Origin: Candidatus Gastranaerophilales bacterium
Lineage (GTDB): Bacteria > Cyanobacteriota > Vampirovibrionia > Gastranaerophilales > JAQUYY01
Assembly (NCBI GenBank): GCA_028691575.1
Contig: JAQUYY010000111.1
Span: 1 to 6,217 of the forward strand
Direction of reading: 5' to 3'
Length of the DNA stretch: 6,217 bases
The notes under the pieces are model-generated. The model had not been told where the DNA came from and did not search any database. It saw nothing but the letters and a program-made list of their open reading frames with translations. Of this stretch, positions 1 through 5,154 are shown in pieces; the stretch's first letter is position 1, and every line of letters begins with the position of its first letter. The translations under genes and the position numbers were made by a program.

Positions 1-31
1 GATGTTTTTATAAAAAACGATTGAATCGGTT

Positions 32-61
32 TTCATAAAAACTAACTCATTCTGGTACAAT
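32..61 (+). promoter_or_regulatory. Candidate promoter of the TPR/Tic20-like operon
   Basis: An extended -10 element is visible: TG at 53-54, one base, then TACAAT at 56-61 (5/6 to TATAAT). The best -35 is TTCATA at 32-37, with an 18-base spacer. If this -10 is used, transcription would start only about 10 bases before the ATG, at or inside the AAAAAGG ribosome binding site, which is unusually close. A second TATAAA at 9-14 could serve a longer transcript, but its -35 would lie outside the window. Confidence 0.35.
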
Positions 62-78
62 CCAAAAAGGTAATTTTT

Positions 79-1143
79 ATGTCGGAATTTGATTCTGAAA
101 AAATAAAACAATTAAAAATCGACTTGGAAAAAAAGATAAAAACAAAGTCTTTTAAAAAAGAAGAATTATTGGCTTTAGGAAAAATTTATGCTATCGAAAA
201 ACAATATAAAAAAGCTGTTTCTTTATATAGAAATTATTTAAAAGATAATCCCAGCGAAGAAATGGTATTGAACAATCTTGGAACGGTTATGTTTTTGTCA
301 GGGGATAAAATGGGTGCAATCAAAATTTTTGAAAAATCTATCGCATCTGCTCCATACAATTATTTGGCTTATTACAATCTTGGAAACATTTATGCAGAAC
401 AAGCCGATATTCAAAAAGCTTTATCTTTTTACAATGAAGCTATTGAGAAAAACCCCAATTCTGCCCAGATATATTGCGCTCAAGGACTGCTTTATCAAGA
501 TATAAAAGATTTTGACAATGCTATTGAAAATTATAAGAAAGCAATAACTTTGGATTTATTAAATCCCGAATATTATATTAATATTGCCAGTGTTTATATG
601 CAAATTGATGATTTGGAAAAAGCAATCAGCTCATATGAAAAGGGCTTTGAACTTAATCCAAAAGATTATAAAGCCTGTATTTGCATCGCAAATGCTTGTT
701 CTGAAAAAAAAATACAGAATAAAGCCAACAAATATTATGAAAAAGCAATATCATTAAACCCCGATTATGGCGAGGCATATCTTTGTTATGGCGTTTCTCT
801 GGCATCATTTGGAAATGATGATGAGGCTATTGAAAAATACAACAAGGCAATTGAGCTTGAATCTAAAAATAGCAAGTTTTATTTAATTTTAGCAAATGCT
901 CTTTTAGAAAAAAGTGAAAATGATTTAGCTATTGAAAATTATAAAAAAGCAATTAAGTATAATAAGAAAAATGTCATGGCTTATATTTCACTTGCAAATA
1001 CACTGGTTTTAAAAGGGGAAAAAGAAGATGCTCTTGAGTATTACAGGTTAGCAACTAAACTTGAGCCTGATAATCAAGCAATAGCATTGATTTATAATGA
1101 TGTTTTAGAAGATTTTATGAATATAGCTGATTTGGAGGAATAA
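79..1143 (+). CDS. Cytoplasmic TPR protein of nine tandem repeats
   Basis: This 354-aa protein is almost entirely tetratricopeptide repeat. After a lysine-rich leader of about 28 residues, nine repeats follow with an exact 34-residue period and no insertion or deletion. Equivalent helix-A positions are A32, N66, N100, A134, N168, C202, C236, I270 and S304, and most repeats keep the helix-B pattern A-hydrophobic-x-x-Tyr/Phe-x-x-x-hydrophobic and the closing N-P or similar turn. There is no signal peptide or membrane segment, so it should be cytoplasmic. TPR solenoids bind peptides or partner proteins, and no catalytic domain is attached. The start is set by AAAAAGG at 64-70, eight bases before ATG. 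It is the first gene of an operon: its last codons carry the ribosome binding site of the Tic20-like gene two bases downstream. A scaffold or adaptor for that membrane protein is a reasonable inference, but the partner is unknown. The C-terminal tail after about residue 335 is acidic. Confidence 0.93.
   Translation: MSEFDSEKIKQLKIDLEKKIKTKSFKKEELLALGKIYAIEKQYKKAVSLYRNYLKDNPSEEMVLNNLGTVMFLSGDKMGAIKIFEKSIASAPYNYLAYYNLGNIYAEQADIQKALSFYNEAIEKNPNSAQIYCAQGLLYQDIKDFDNAIENYKKAITLDLLNPEYYINIASVYMQIDDLEKAISSYEKGFELNPKDYKACICIANACSEKKIQNKANKYYEKAISLNPDYGEAYLCYGVSLASFGNDDEAIEKYNKAIELESKNSKFYLILANALLEKSENDLAIENYKKAIKYNKKNVMAYISLANTLVLKGEKEDALEYYRLATKLEPDNQAIALIYNDVLEDFMNIADLEE
1134..1138 (+). promoter_or_regulatory. 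Ribosome binding site inside the upstream gene
   Basis: GGAGG lies seven bases before the ATG at 1146 and within the last codons of the TPR gene. It fixes the start of the membrane protein and implies translational coupling between the two genes. Confidence 0.85.
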
Positions 1144-1145
1144 AA

Positions 1146-1574
1146 ATGAGAGGATACAAAAATTTTGGTTCGTATAATACAATGCCTGGTATGAATGAAA
1201 GAATTATAAGCGTTCTTAGCTACTTAACAGCAGGCATGGTGGGTTTCTTTTGGATTGTATTGTCAGCCATAACAAAAAGAACGTTAAAACAATTTGTTAA
1301 ATTTCATACTTATCAATCAATATTTTTATCAATTTTATACTATGTTGCAAAAATTGTTTTAAACATTCTATTAAGTGTTATCAAAATAATTCCTATTATC
1401 GGAAAGTTATTTTTTGCTCTTGTTTTTTATATAACTCAAATGCCCTTTATTTTTGGATTTTCAATTTTGCACACAGCAATTATTGTTGTACTTGTTTATA
1501 TTATAATTTCTTGCTTAAAAGGAAAATATACAGAATTACCCTGGGTTTCGGAAAATATTAGACGGATGATATAA
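1146..1574 (+). CDS. Tic20/DUF4870-like four-helix membrane protein
   Basis: This 142-aa protein has about four membrane segments, near residues 20-40, 57-79, 81-101 and 102-124. Two features point to the Tic20-like/DUF4870 superfamily. One is a basic loop leading into a Phe-x-x-Phe-His-x-x-Gln motif at the start of helix 2 (K49-Q57), which resembles the family's 'RFN-x-x-Q' signature. The other is a C-terminal segment GKYTELPWVSENIRRMI, matching the family pattern of Gly-Lys-Tyr followed by Leu/Ile-Pro and Ser-Glu. Tic20 is a channel component of the chloroplast inner envelope, and cyanobacteria carry homologues of poorly known function. The bacterial role here is therefore not established. 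The ATG is two bases after the TPR stop codon, with GGAGG at optimal spacing, so the pair forms an operon. The assignment to Tic20 rather than DUF4870 rests on motif memory and needs a profile search. Confidence 0.75.
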   Translation: MRGYKNFGSYNTMPGMNERIISVLSYLTAGMVGFFWIVLSAITKRTLKQFVKFHTYQSIFLSILYYVAKIVLNILLSVIKIIPIIGKLFFALVFYITQMPFIFGFSILHTAIIVVLVYIIISCLKGKYTELPWVSENIRRMI

Positions 1575-1673
1575 ACTCGTTCAATATTGTCGCTAACAAA
1601 ATATTAAAAGTTTAATATATATTGAGTTATGTTAAATTTTATTGAATAAATATAAAAATAATGCAATTATTTT
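1574..1673. repeat. AT-rich inverted repeats in the intergenic gap
   Basis: Three complementary pairs are visible between the Tic20-like gene and the next gene. ATATTAAA 1601-1608 pairs with TTTAATAT 1611-1618. CAATAT 1582-1587 pairs with ATATTG 1619-1624, directly enclosing the first stem on its right side, and AACT 1574-1577 pairs with AGTT 1625-1628. Separately, AAAATAAT 1655-1662 pairs with ATTATTTT 1666-1673. The stems are nearly all A-T and none is followed by a clear T-run, so they are not convincing terminators. They could be operators or RNA structures, or chance in AT-rich DNA. Confidence 0.3.
1642..1670 (+). promoter_or_regulatory. Candidate promoter of the 191-aa membrane protein
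   Basis: TTGAAT at 1642-1647 (4/6 to the -35 consensus) is followed after exactly 17 bases by AATTAT at 1665-1670 (4/6). A TG at 1662-1663 gives an extended -10. The predicted leader is about 50 bases. The -10 lies within the 1655-1673 palindrome, so a regulator binding there could block it. TATAAA at 1695-1700 is an alternative -10. Confidence 0.3.
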
Positions 1674-1716
1674 ATCGCTTAGGTTTTAAGTAAATATAAA
1701 ATTGTTTAAATTAATT

Positions 1717-1723
1717 AGGAGGT
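1717..1723 (+). promoter_or_regulatory. Near-perfect Shine-Dalgarno (AGGAGGT)
   Basis: AGGAGGT lies six bases before the ATG at 1730 and fixes that start. The same heptamer with the same six-base spacing precedes the 49-aa gene at 4149. The other genes here have weaker sites, so high translation of these two is likely. Confidence 0.85.
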
Positions 1724-1729
1724 AATAAA

Positions 1730-2305
1730 ATGTCAATTACACCGGTTTCAAATAAAGATCCTTTTGCTAAGTTTATAAAACCAGCGGAAGCAAGTTCACA
1801 AAGCAATCCTGCTGCTCCATCTATTTCATCCGAATCAACAGATGATTCCTCAACTTCAAAAAGTTATTTGCCTAAAGCATTACTCGCCTTAGCCGCAATT
1901 GGTGCAGGTGTTATTATCCATAAAAAACTTAAAACAGGAAAAGAAGCAAAAGCCCTTAAAGAAGCCGGTGAAAAAGCTGTAAAAGAAATAATAGAAAAAT
2001 TTGAGAAAGCAGCCAACAAATCAACCGGCGAAAAACTATTGACTAAATTGGAAAATGGTAATTTCCAAAATGCCAAAACAGGAAAAATTTATCAGATTAT
2101 CGCTGAAAACGGAAAAGCAAAAACAAAATTGTTCGATGGTACAATTACCGCTAAATTTGACGGCAAAGAATATAAAAAAGTTGTAAAAGAAGGTAAAGTT
2201 GAATCTAACGAATTTGATGCTTTAAAAAAAATTATTACTGATAAAAAAGTAGCAGCAGCTAATACTCCTTCGGCACCTGCCACTCCTGACCCAGCTAACG
2301 CATAA
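1730..2305 (+). CDS. Hypothetical single-pass membrane protein
   Basis: I do not recognise this 191-aa protein. Residues 1-46 are rich in Ser, Thr, Pro and Ala and look disordered. Residues 47-64 form one hydrophobic helix of Leu, Ala, Ile, Gly and Val, followed immediately by HKKLK. By the positive-inside rule the C-terminal part should face the cytoplasm. Residues 66-108 are a charged Lys/Glu/Ala helix, possibly a coiled coil. Residues 110-172 look like a small beta-rich module with regular G-K/D-G turns (GKIY, FDGTI, FDGKEYK). The tail from 174 is Ala/Pro/Thr-rich. There is no Cys, Trp or His cluster suggesting catalysis. A near-perfect AGGAGGT supports the start and a strong terminator follows, so it is a monocistronic, probably well expressed gene. 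Its Pro- and Ala-rich segments make it slightly less AT-rich than its neighbours. It might be a structural or envelope-anchoring protein, but that is a guess. Confidence 0.85.
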   Translation: MSITPVSNKDPFAKFIKPAEASSQSNPAAPSISSESTDDSSTSKSYLPKALLALAAIGAGVIIHKKLKTGKEAKALKEAGEKAVKEIIEKFEKAANKSTGEKLLTKLENGNFQNAKTGKIYQIIAENGKAKTKLFDGTITAKFDGKEYKKVVKEGKVESNEFDALKKIITDKKVAAANTPSAPATPDPANA

Positions 2306-2324
2306 TCAATAAAAATAAAGATAT

Positions 2325-2362
2325 AAAAACAGAGCAAGTAAAAATATTTGCTCTGTTTTTTT
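2325..2362 (+). terminator. Rho-independent terminator
   Basis: AAAAACAGAGCAA at 2325-2337 pairs perfectly over 13 bp with TTGCTCTGTTTTT at 2348-2360, around a 10-base loop. The T-run 2356-2362 completes the signal. It lies 20 bases after the 191-aa gene stop codon. The A-run on the left side may let it also work for transcripts on the other strand. Confidence 0.9.
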
Positions 2363-2373
2363 GTTTAATAATT

Positions 2374-2402
2374 TTGCATTTTTGTAAAACGAGTTGTATT
2401 AT
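2374..2402 (+). promoter_or_regulatory. Candidate promoter of the TPR-GT61 gene
   Basis: TTGCAT at 2374-2379 and TATTAT at 2397-2402 (5/6 to TATAAT) are 17 bases apart, just after the terminator of the previous gene. The predicted start near 2409 gives a leader of about 26 bases including AAAGG. TACAAT at 2413-2418 is another possible -10 but has no credible -35. An imperfect inverted repeat (TTGTA...TCTT 2394-2405 against AAGATACAA 2409-2417) straddles the predicted start point and could be an operator. Confidence 0.35.
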
Positions 2403-2434
2403 CTTTAGAAGATACAATTATAAAGGTTTTTGAA

Positions 2435-3901
2435 ATGGTAGTTGATTCAAAACAGAATTTTAGCGAAATGCTGAACAAAGGAGTTTCTTTGTTTAAAAAT
2501 AAAAAATATGATTTAGCAAAAGAACTTTATACAGAATTGATGAAAAATTTTCCTAATAAAGCAGAAATTTATTATTTAGCAGGATTGGTGGAATTTGAAC
2601 TTAATAATCTCGAAAAAGCTTGTGAATTAATGTTAAAAGCAATAGAATTAAATCCTTTTTATGAATGTTTCAGAGAATTGGCTAAAATATATTTGATTCA
2701 GAATAAATTAGATAAATCTGTTGAAAATTTTGAAAGAGCGTTGGCTTATAATCCGGATTGTCAGGAATGCAGGAATATTTTGAAGAAAATAGCAAAAGAC
2801 AGAGCGAGCAATAAAAAATTAGTCATTAAAGGAGTTTATAAAAAAATAAGTGATTTTAAAGATTGCAAAATTACTCATATTTATGACTCTAAAATTAAAG
2901 AAAGAAAACTGCCTAAAGCTATCGAATATTTTAGTGACTACGAATTGGAAAAAATAACGCCGGTAATAAAAAAGTATTTAAAGCAAGAAACAGAAGGGGC
3001 TTTTGTTGCCGGTATCCCTAATGGAAGGGTTTTTGTAAAACAGAGTGAAGAAACCTATATTATTACTCCTGATGATAAATTTATTCAAGAATTAACGCTT
3101 TTACCGGATAAAAAACCTGAAGAATATTATATAATGCAGCAAAAAGAACTGCCGGAAGAGGTATATATCGGTGATAACGTGCTGGTATTAACCAGTTTAT
3201 GGGGAAATAATTATTATCACTGGCTTTCATTAATTATACCCAGGATTCATGCTTTGGAAAAAGCAGGGTATAAACTTGAAGATTTTGACAAAATATTGAT
3301 TAATTATGTAGGTTTTAATTACCAAAAAGACATTTTTAAAATTCTGGGGATTTCATTTGATAAAGTTGTCGGTACTCTTGCTAAAGGGGCTCTATTAAGA
3401 GCAAAAAATTTGGTTGTCCCTTCTATTCAAAGTAATTTACCAACTTGGGCTACAACATGTCTTCGGGATAAATTTAAGGAACAAATCAATGTAAAAACCA
3501 ATAAGTCTGATATGATTTATATAAGCAGAAATAGGGCAACAGCAAGAAGAGTCTTAAATGAAGATAAGGTTTTTAATTTTCTTTCGGAGTTTGGTTTCCA
3601 GATGTTACGAATGGAAGATTACTCATTTAGTGAACAGCTCTCGATTTTTGCCAATGCTAATATTATTGTCGCTCCGCATGGTGCAGGATTAACGAATATT
3701 TCCTTTTGTAAGCCCGGTACAAAATTAATAGAAATATTTACCCCAGACTGGTTTGCTGATTGTTTTTTCAGAATAGGTGAAAATGTAGGAATAGACCACT
3801 ATTACATGTTTGGAAATCCTCAGCCTAATACAAATTTAGACATGACAATTGATATTAATCGATTAGCTTTAACCATGAAATTTGCAGGAATTTTGTCTTG
3901 A
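2435..3901 (+). CDS. TPR-GT61 (DUF563) glycosyltransferase fusion
   Basis: This 488-aa protein has two parts. Residues 8-118 hold about three TPRs (helix patterns near 12-40, 45-74 and 79-108). After a linker, residues 190-460 form a glycosyltransferase family 61 domain, also called DUF563. The family landmarks are clear: Asn-Asn-Tyr-Tyr-His-Trp around 258-263 followed by Pro-Arg at 269-270; Tyr-Ile-Ser-Arg at 362-365 leading to ARRVLNE at 370-376; and Pro-His-Gly-Ala-Gly-Leu-Thr-Asn at 414-421 with a following PGTKLIEIF. GT61 enzymes transfer sugars such as xylose, arabinose or GlcNAc from nucleotide sugars; the eukaryotic member EOGT adds GlcNAc to protein. No signal peptide or membrane helix is seen, so it should act in the cytoplasm. 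The TPRs may bind the acceptor, by analogy with O-GlcNAc transferase; donor and acceptor are unknown. AAAGG eight bases upstream supports the ATG. The gene appears monocistronic. Confidence 0.92.
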   Translation: MVVDSKQNFSEMLNKGVSLFKNKKYDLAKELYTELMKNFPNKAEIYYLAGLVEFELNNLEKACELMLKAIELNPFYECFRELAKIYLIQNKLDKSVENFERALAYNPDCQECRNILKKIAKDRASNKKLVIKGVYKKISDFKDCKITHIYDSKIKERKLPKAIEYFSDYELEKITPVIKKYLKQETEGAFVAGIPNGRVFVKQSEETYIITPDDKFIQELTLLPDKKPEEYYIMQQKELPEEVYIGDNVLVLTSLWGNNYYHWLSLIIPRIHALEKAGYKLEDFDKILINYVGFNYQKDIFKILGISFDKVVGTLAKGALLRAKNLVVPSIQSNLPTWATTCLRDKFKEQINVKTNKSDMIYISRNRATARRVLNEDKVFNFLSEFGFQMLRMEDYSFSEQLSIFANANIIVAPHGAGLTNISFCKPGTKLIEIFTPDWFADCFFRIGENVGIDHYYMFGNPQPNTNLDMTIDINRLALTMKFAGILS

Positions 3902-3957
3902 CTCAAATAATGATTGTTTATAAAAACTAATATAATGTTATAGAATTTGATTTTTCC

Positions 3958-3978
3958 AGAGTTTTAGAAAACTTTTTT
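3958..3978 (+). terminator. Weak candidate terminator after the GT61 gene
   Basis: AGAGTTT at 3958-3964 can pair with AAACTTT at 3969-3975, including one G-T pair, around a four-base loop, and it merges into the T-run 3973-3978. The stem is short and poor in G-C, so the call is tentative. No better terminator is visible in the 57 bases after the stop codon. Confidence 0.35.
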
Positions 3979-4004
3979 ACAAAAATTTACACTATACATG
4001 TAAT
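3976..4004 (+). promoter_or_regulatory. Candidate promoter of the 49-aa gene
   Basis: TTTACA at 3976-3981 (5/6 to TTGACA) and TGTAAT at 3999-4004 (5/6 to TATAAT) are separated by exactly 17 bases. The predicted start near 4011 gives a leader of about 138 bases before the small gene. A perfect TATAAT also occurs at 3931-3936 but has only a poor -35, so a second, earlier start is possible. Confidence 0.45.
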
Positions 4005-4021
4005 AGTAATGACAAGGCTTT

Positions 4022-4066
4022 TGGAATTTATACCTAATTTGAGGGCTGGCATGTTTTATAATTCCA
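4022..4066 (+). promoter_or_regulatory. Leader hairpin upstream of the 49-aa gene
   Basis: TGGAATT at 4022-4028 pairs with AATTCCA at 4060-4066, and after a one-base bulge ATA 4030-4032 pairs with TAT 4057-4059. This makes a stem of about 10 bp with a 24-base apical region. It sits in the predicted long 5' leader, well upstream of the ribosome binding site. It matches no riboswitch class that I recognise. It could stabilise the mRNA, bind a regulator, or be chance. Confidence 0.35.
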
Positions 4067-4135
4067 TGTTATTATATCTTGAATTTAATATAGGAATGGT
4101 ACAAAAAATAAGTATCAATGGCTTAATGAACTTTT

Positions 4136-4142
4136 AGGAGGT
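4136..4142 (+). promoter_or_regulatory. Near-perfect Shine-Dalgarno (AGGAGGT)
   Basis: AGGAGGT lies six bases before the ATG at 4149. This is the main evidence that the short reading frame downstream is a real gene. Confidence 0.85.
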
Positions 4143-4148
4143 ATAGTC

Positions 4149-4298
4149 ATGGTTGTATTGGCAAACACAAAAATGAGCAAAAAAAAGGGTTTAAATGATA
4201 AATTCGAAAAGTATTTAAAAAAACAATGTGCAAAACCAACTTATAACGGAATGGAAATTGCTGCATTTTCTTGGTATAAAAAAGCATTAGGCTTCTAA
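4149..4298 (+). CDS. Small basic protein, 49 aa, unknown function
   Basis: This short gene encodes a 49-aa protein beginning MVVLANTKMSKKKG and ending SWYKKALGF before TAA. It has 11 lysines, no arginine and only three acidic residues, giving a net charge of about +8. There is one cysteine (C27), one tryptophan (W42) and no membrane helix or signal peptide. A central amphipathic helix is likely around residues 15-28, and the C-terminal half, with GMEIAAF and SWYKKAL, could form another. I do not recognise a family. Support for coding comes from context: a near-perfect Shine-Dalgarno at ideal spacing, a candidate promoter with a long leader, and a strong terminator starting 20 bases after the stop. 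That makes a complete one-gene unit of the kind seen for abundant small proteins. Binding to nucleic acid, ribosome or membrane surface would fit the charge, but nothing shows it. An overlapping frame on the opposite strand (4147-4341) has no such signals. Confidence 0.78.
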   Translation: MVVLANTKMSKKKGLNDKFEKYLKKQCAKPTYNGMEIAAFSWYKKALGF

Positions 4299-4317
4299 AA
4301 GTTTTAAATAATACTGT

Positions 4318-4358
4318 AATAAAAATACCGACTATAAACAAGTCGGTATTTTTATTTT
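4318..4358 (+). terminator. Rho-independent terminator of the 49-aa gene
   Basis: AAAAATACCGACT at 4321-4333 pairs perfectly with AGTCGGTATTTTT at 4341-4353 around a seven-base loop, and three more A-T pairs (4318-4320 with 4354-4356) extend the stem to 16 bp. T-rich sequence on the right completes the signal. The symmetric A and T tracts suggest it may work in both directions. It insulates the following VWA gene. Confidence 0.88.
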
Positions 4359-4407
4359 ATTCAAATGGTGAATACAAATTAGCACTTATATTTGAAAAAA
4401 TCATTTT

Positions 4408-5091
4408 ATGAATCGACTTGTTATTATTTTTTCAATTTTATTTTTATTTTTTTCAATTAAAACATTCGCATCTTTCCAATCACAGGAAAATGTTTTAATA
4501 ATTTTGGACAGCTCATATAGTATGAGTGAAAAAGTTTTTGGTGAAAAGAAAATCGAGATAGCTAAACGTGCAATTACAGATGTAATAAATGAAATTTCAC
4601 CCTCAACTCCGATTGGATTGAGAATTTATGGACATAAAACAGGATTTTTGGGATTTAGTGCATGTTCGGCATCGGAATTAAAAGTGCCGATTGCTCCGTA
4701 TAGCAAATATGCTGTTAAAAATGAGCTTTCTAAAATTAAACCTGTTGGAGAAACGCCTATAACTTATTCATTAAAACAAGCTGTTGAACAAGATTTTACC
4801 GGCATTAACGGTAAAAAAAGGATTGTTTTAGTAAGTGACGGCAAGGAAAATTGTGATATTAGCCCTTGTGATTTCATAATTGAACAGAAAAAAAGGGGGA
4901 TGGATTTTACTATAGATGTGATAGGTTATGACTTAGGTGACGAAGATGCAAAAAATCAGCTAAAATGTGTAGCTTTAACAACTAAAGGTCAATTTTATAC
5001 TGCAAATAATGAAAAAGCGTTGACAAAAAGTTTAAAAAAAAGCCTGAAATCATCAACAGAAGTGGAGGGAAAAATTTTAAATAAAAATTAG
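4408..5091 (+). CDS. Exported VWA-domain protein
   Basis: This 227-aa protein starts with a signal peptide (MNRL, a hydrophobic run to about residue 17, likely cleavage after A21). Nearly all the rest is one von Willebrand factor A domain. The metal-ion-dependent adhesion site is intact: D-x-S-x-S at D34, S36 and S38; threonine T116 in GETP; and aspartate D144 in LVSDGKENC. It should bind a divalent metal and, through it, a protein ligand. The subtype has paired cysteines: C149 and C154 flank the DGKE loop, and C86 and C187 lie elsewhere, so disulphides are possible after export. No lipobox, membrane anchor or sorting motif is seen, so it is probably periplasmic or secreted. The ATG has only a weak GAAAA upstream. 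A terminator precedes it, so it needs its own promoter; TATATT at 4387-4392 is a possible -10 without a good -35. The ligand is unknown. Confidence 0.9.
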   Translation: MNRLVIIFSILFLFFSIKTFASFQSQENVLIILDSSYSMSEKVFGEKKIEIAKRAITDVINEISPSTPIGLRIYGHKTGFLGFSACSASELKVPIAPYSKYAVKNELSKIKPVGETPITYSLKQAVEQDFTGINGKKRIVLVSDGKENCDISPCDFIIEQKKRGMDFTIDVIGYDLGDEDAKNQLKCVALTTKGQFYTANNEKALTKSLKKSLKSSTEVEGKILNKN

Positions 5092-5113
5092 ATTTTTTAA
5101 TATAAAAGATGTA

Positions 5114-5122
5114 TGATATAAA
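5114..5122 (+). promoter_or_regulatory. Possible extended -10 promoter before the 161-aa gene
   Basis: TG at 5114-5115, one base, then TATAAA at 5117-5122 forms a good extended -10, but the -35 region (TTTTTA at 5094-5099) is poor. The gap after the VWA gene is 63 bases with no terminator, so this gene may be read from here, from the VWA transcript, or both. Confidence 0.35.
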
Positions 5123-5154
5123 TTAAGTAGAAATTTATCGGGAGAAATTAAGAA

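Noticed and set aside
14..33. Small hairpin (AAAACGAT/ATCGGTTTT with one bulge) as a terminator of an upstream gene
   Set aside because: Its T-run is part of the stem and only four bases long, and the upstream gene is outside the window, so the call cannot be supported.
278..505. Plus-strand frame of 75 codons inside the first TPR gene
   Set aside because: It overlaps a clear TPR coding sequence in another frame and has no recognisable protein pattern.
1864..2337. Two minus-strand frames opposite the 191-aa gene
   Set aside because: They are antisense to a gene with a strong ribosome binding site and terminator; their Ser/Phe-rich content is what antisense of a Lys/Glu/Ala-rich gene gives.
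4147..4341. Minus-strand reading frame of 64 codons opposite the 49-aa gene
   Set aside because: It starts within the terminator region on the opposite strand and has no ribosome binding site, while the + strand frame has near-ideal signals. Its hydrophobic look is a by-product of antisense lysine codons.
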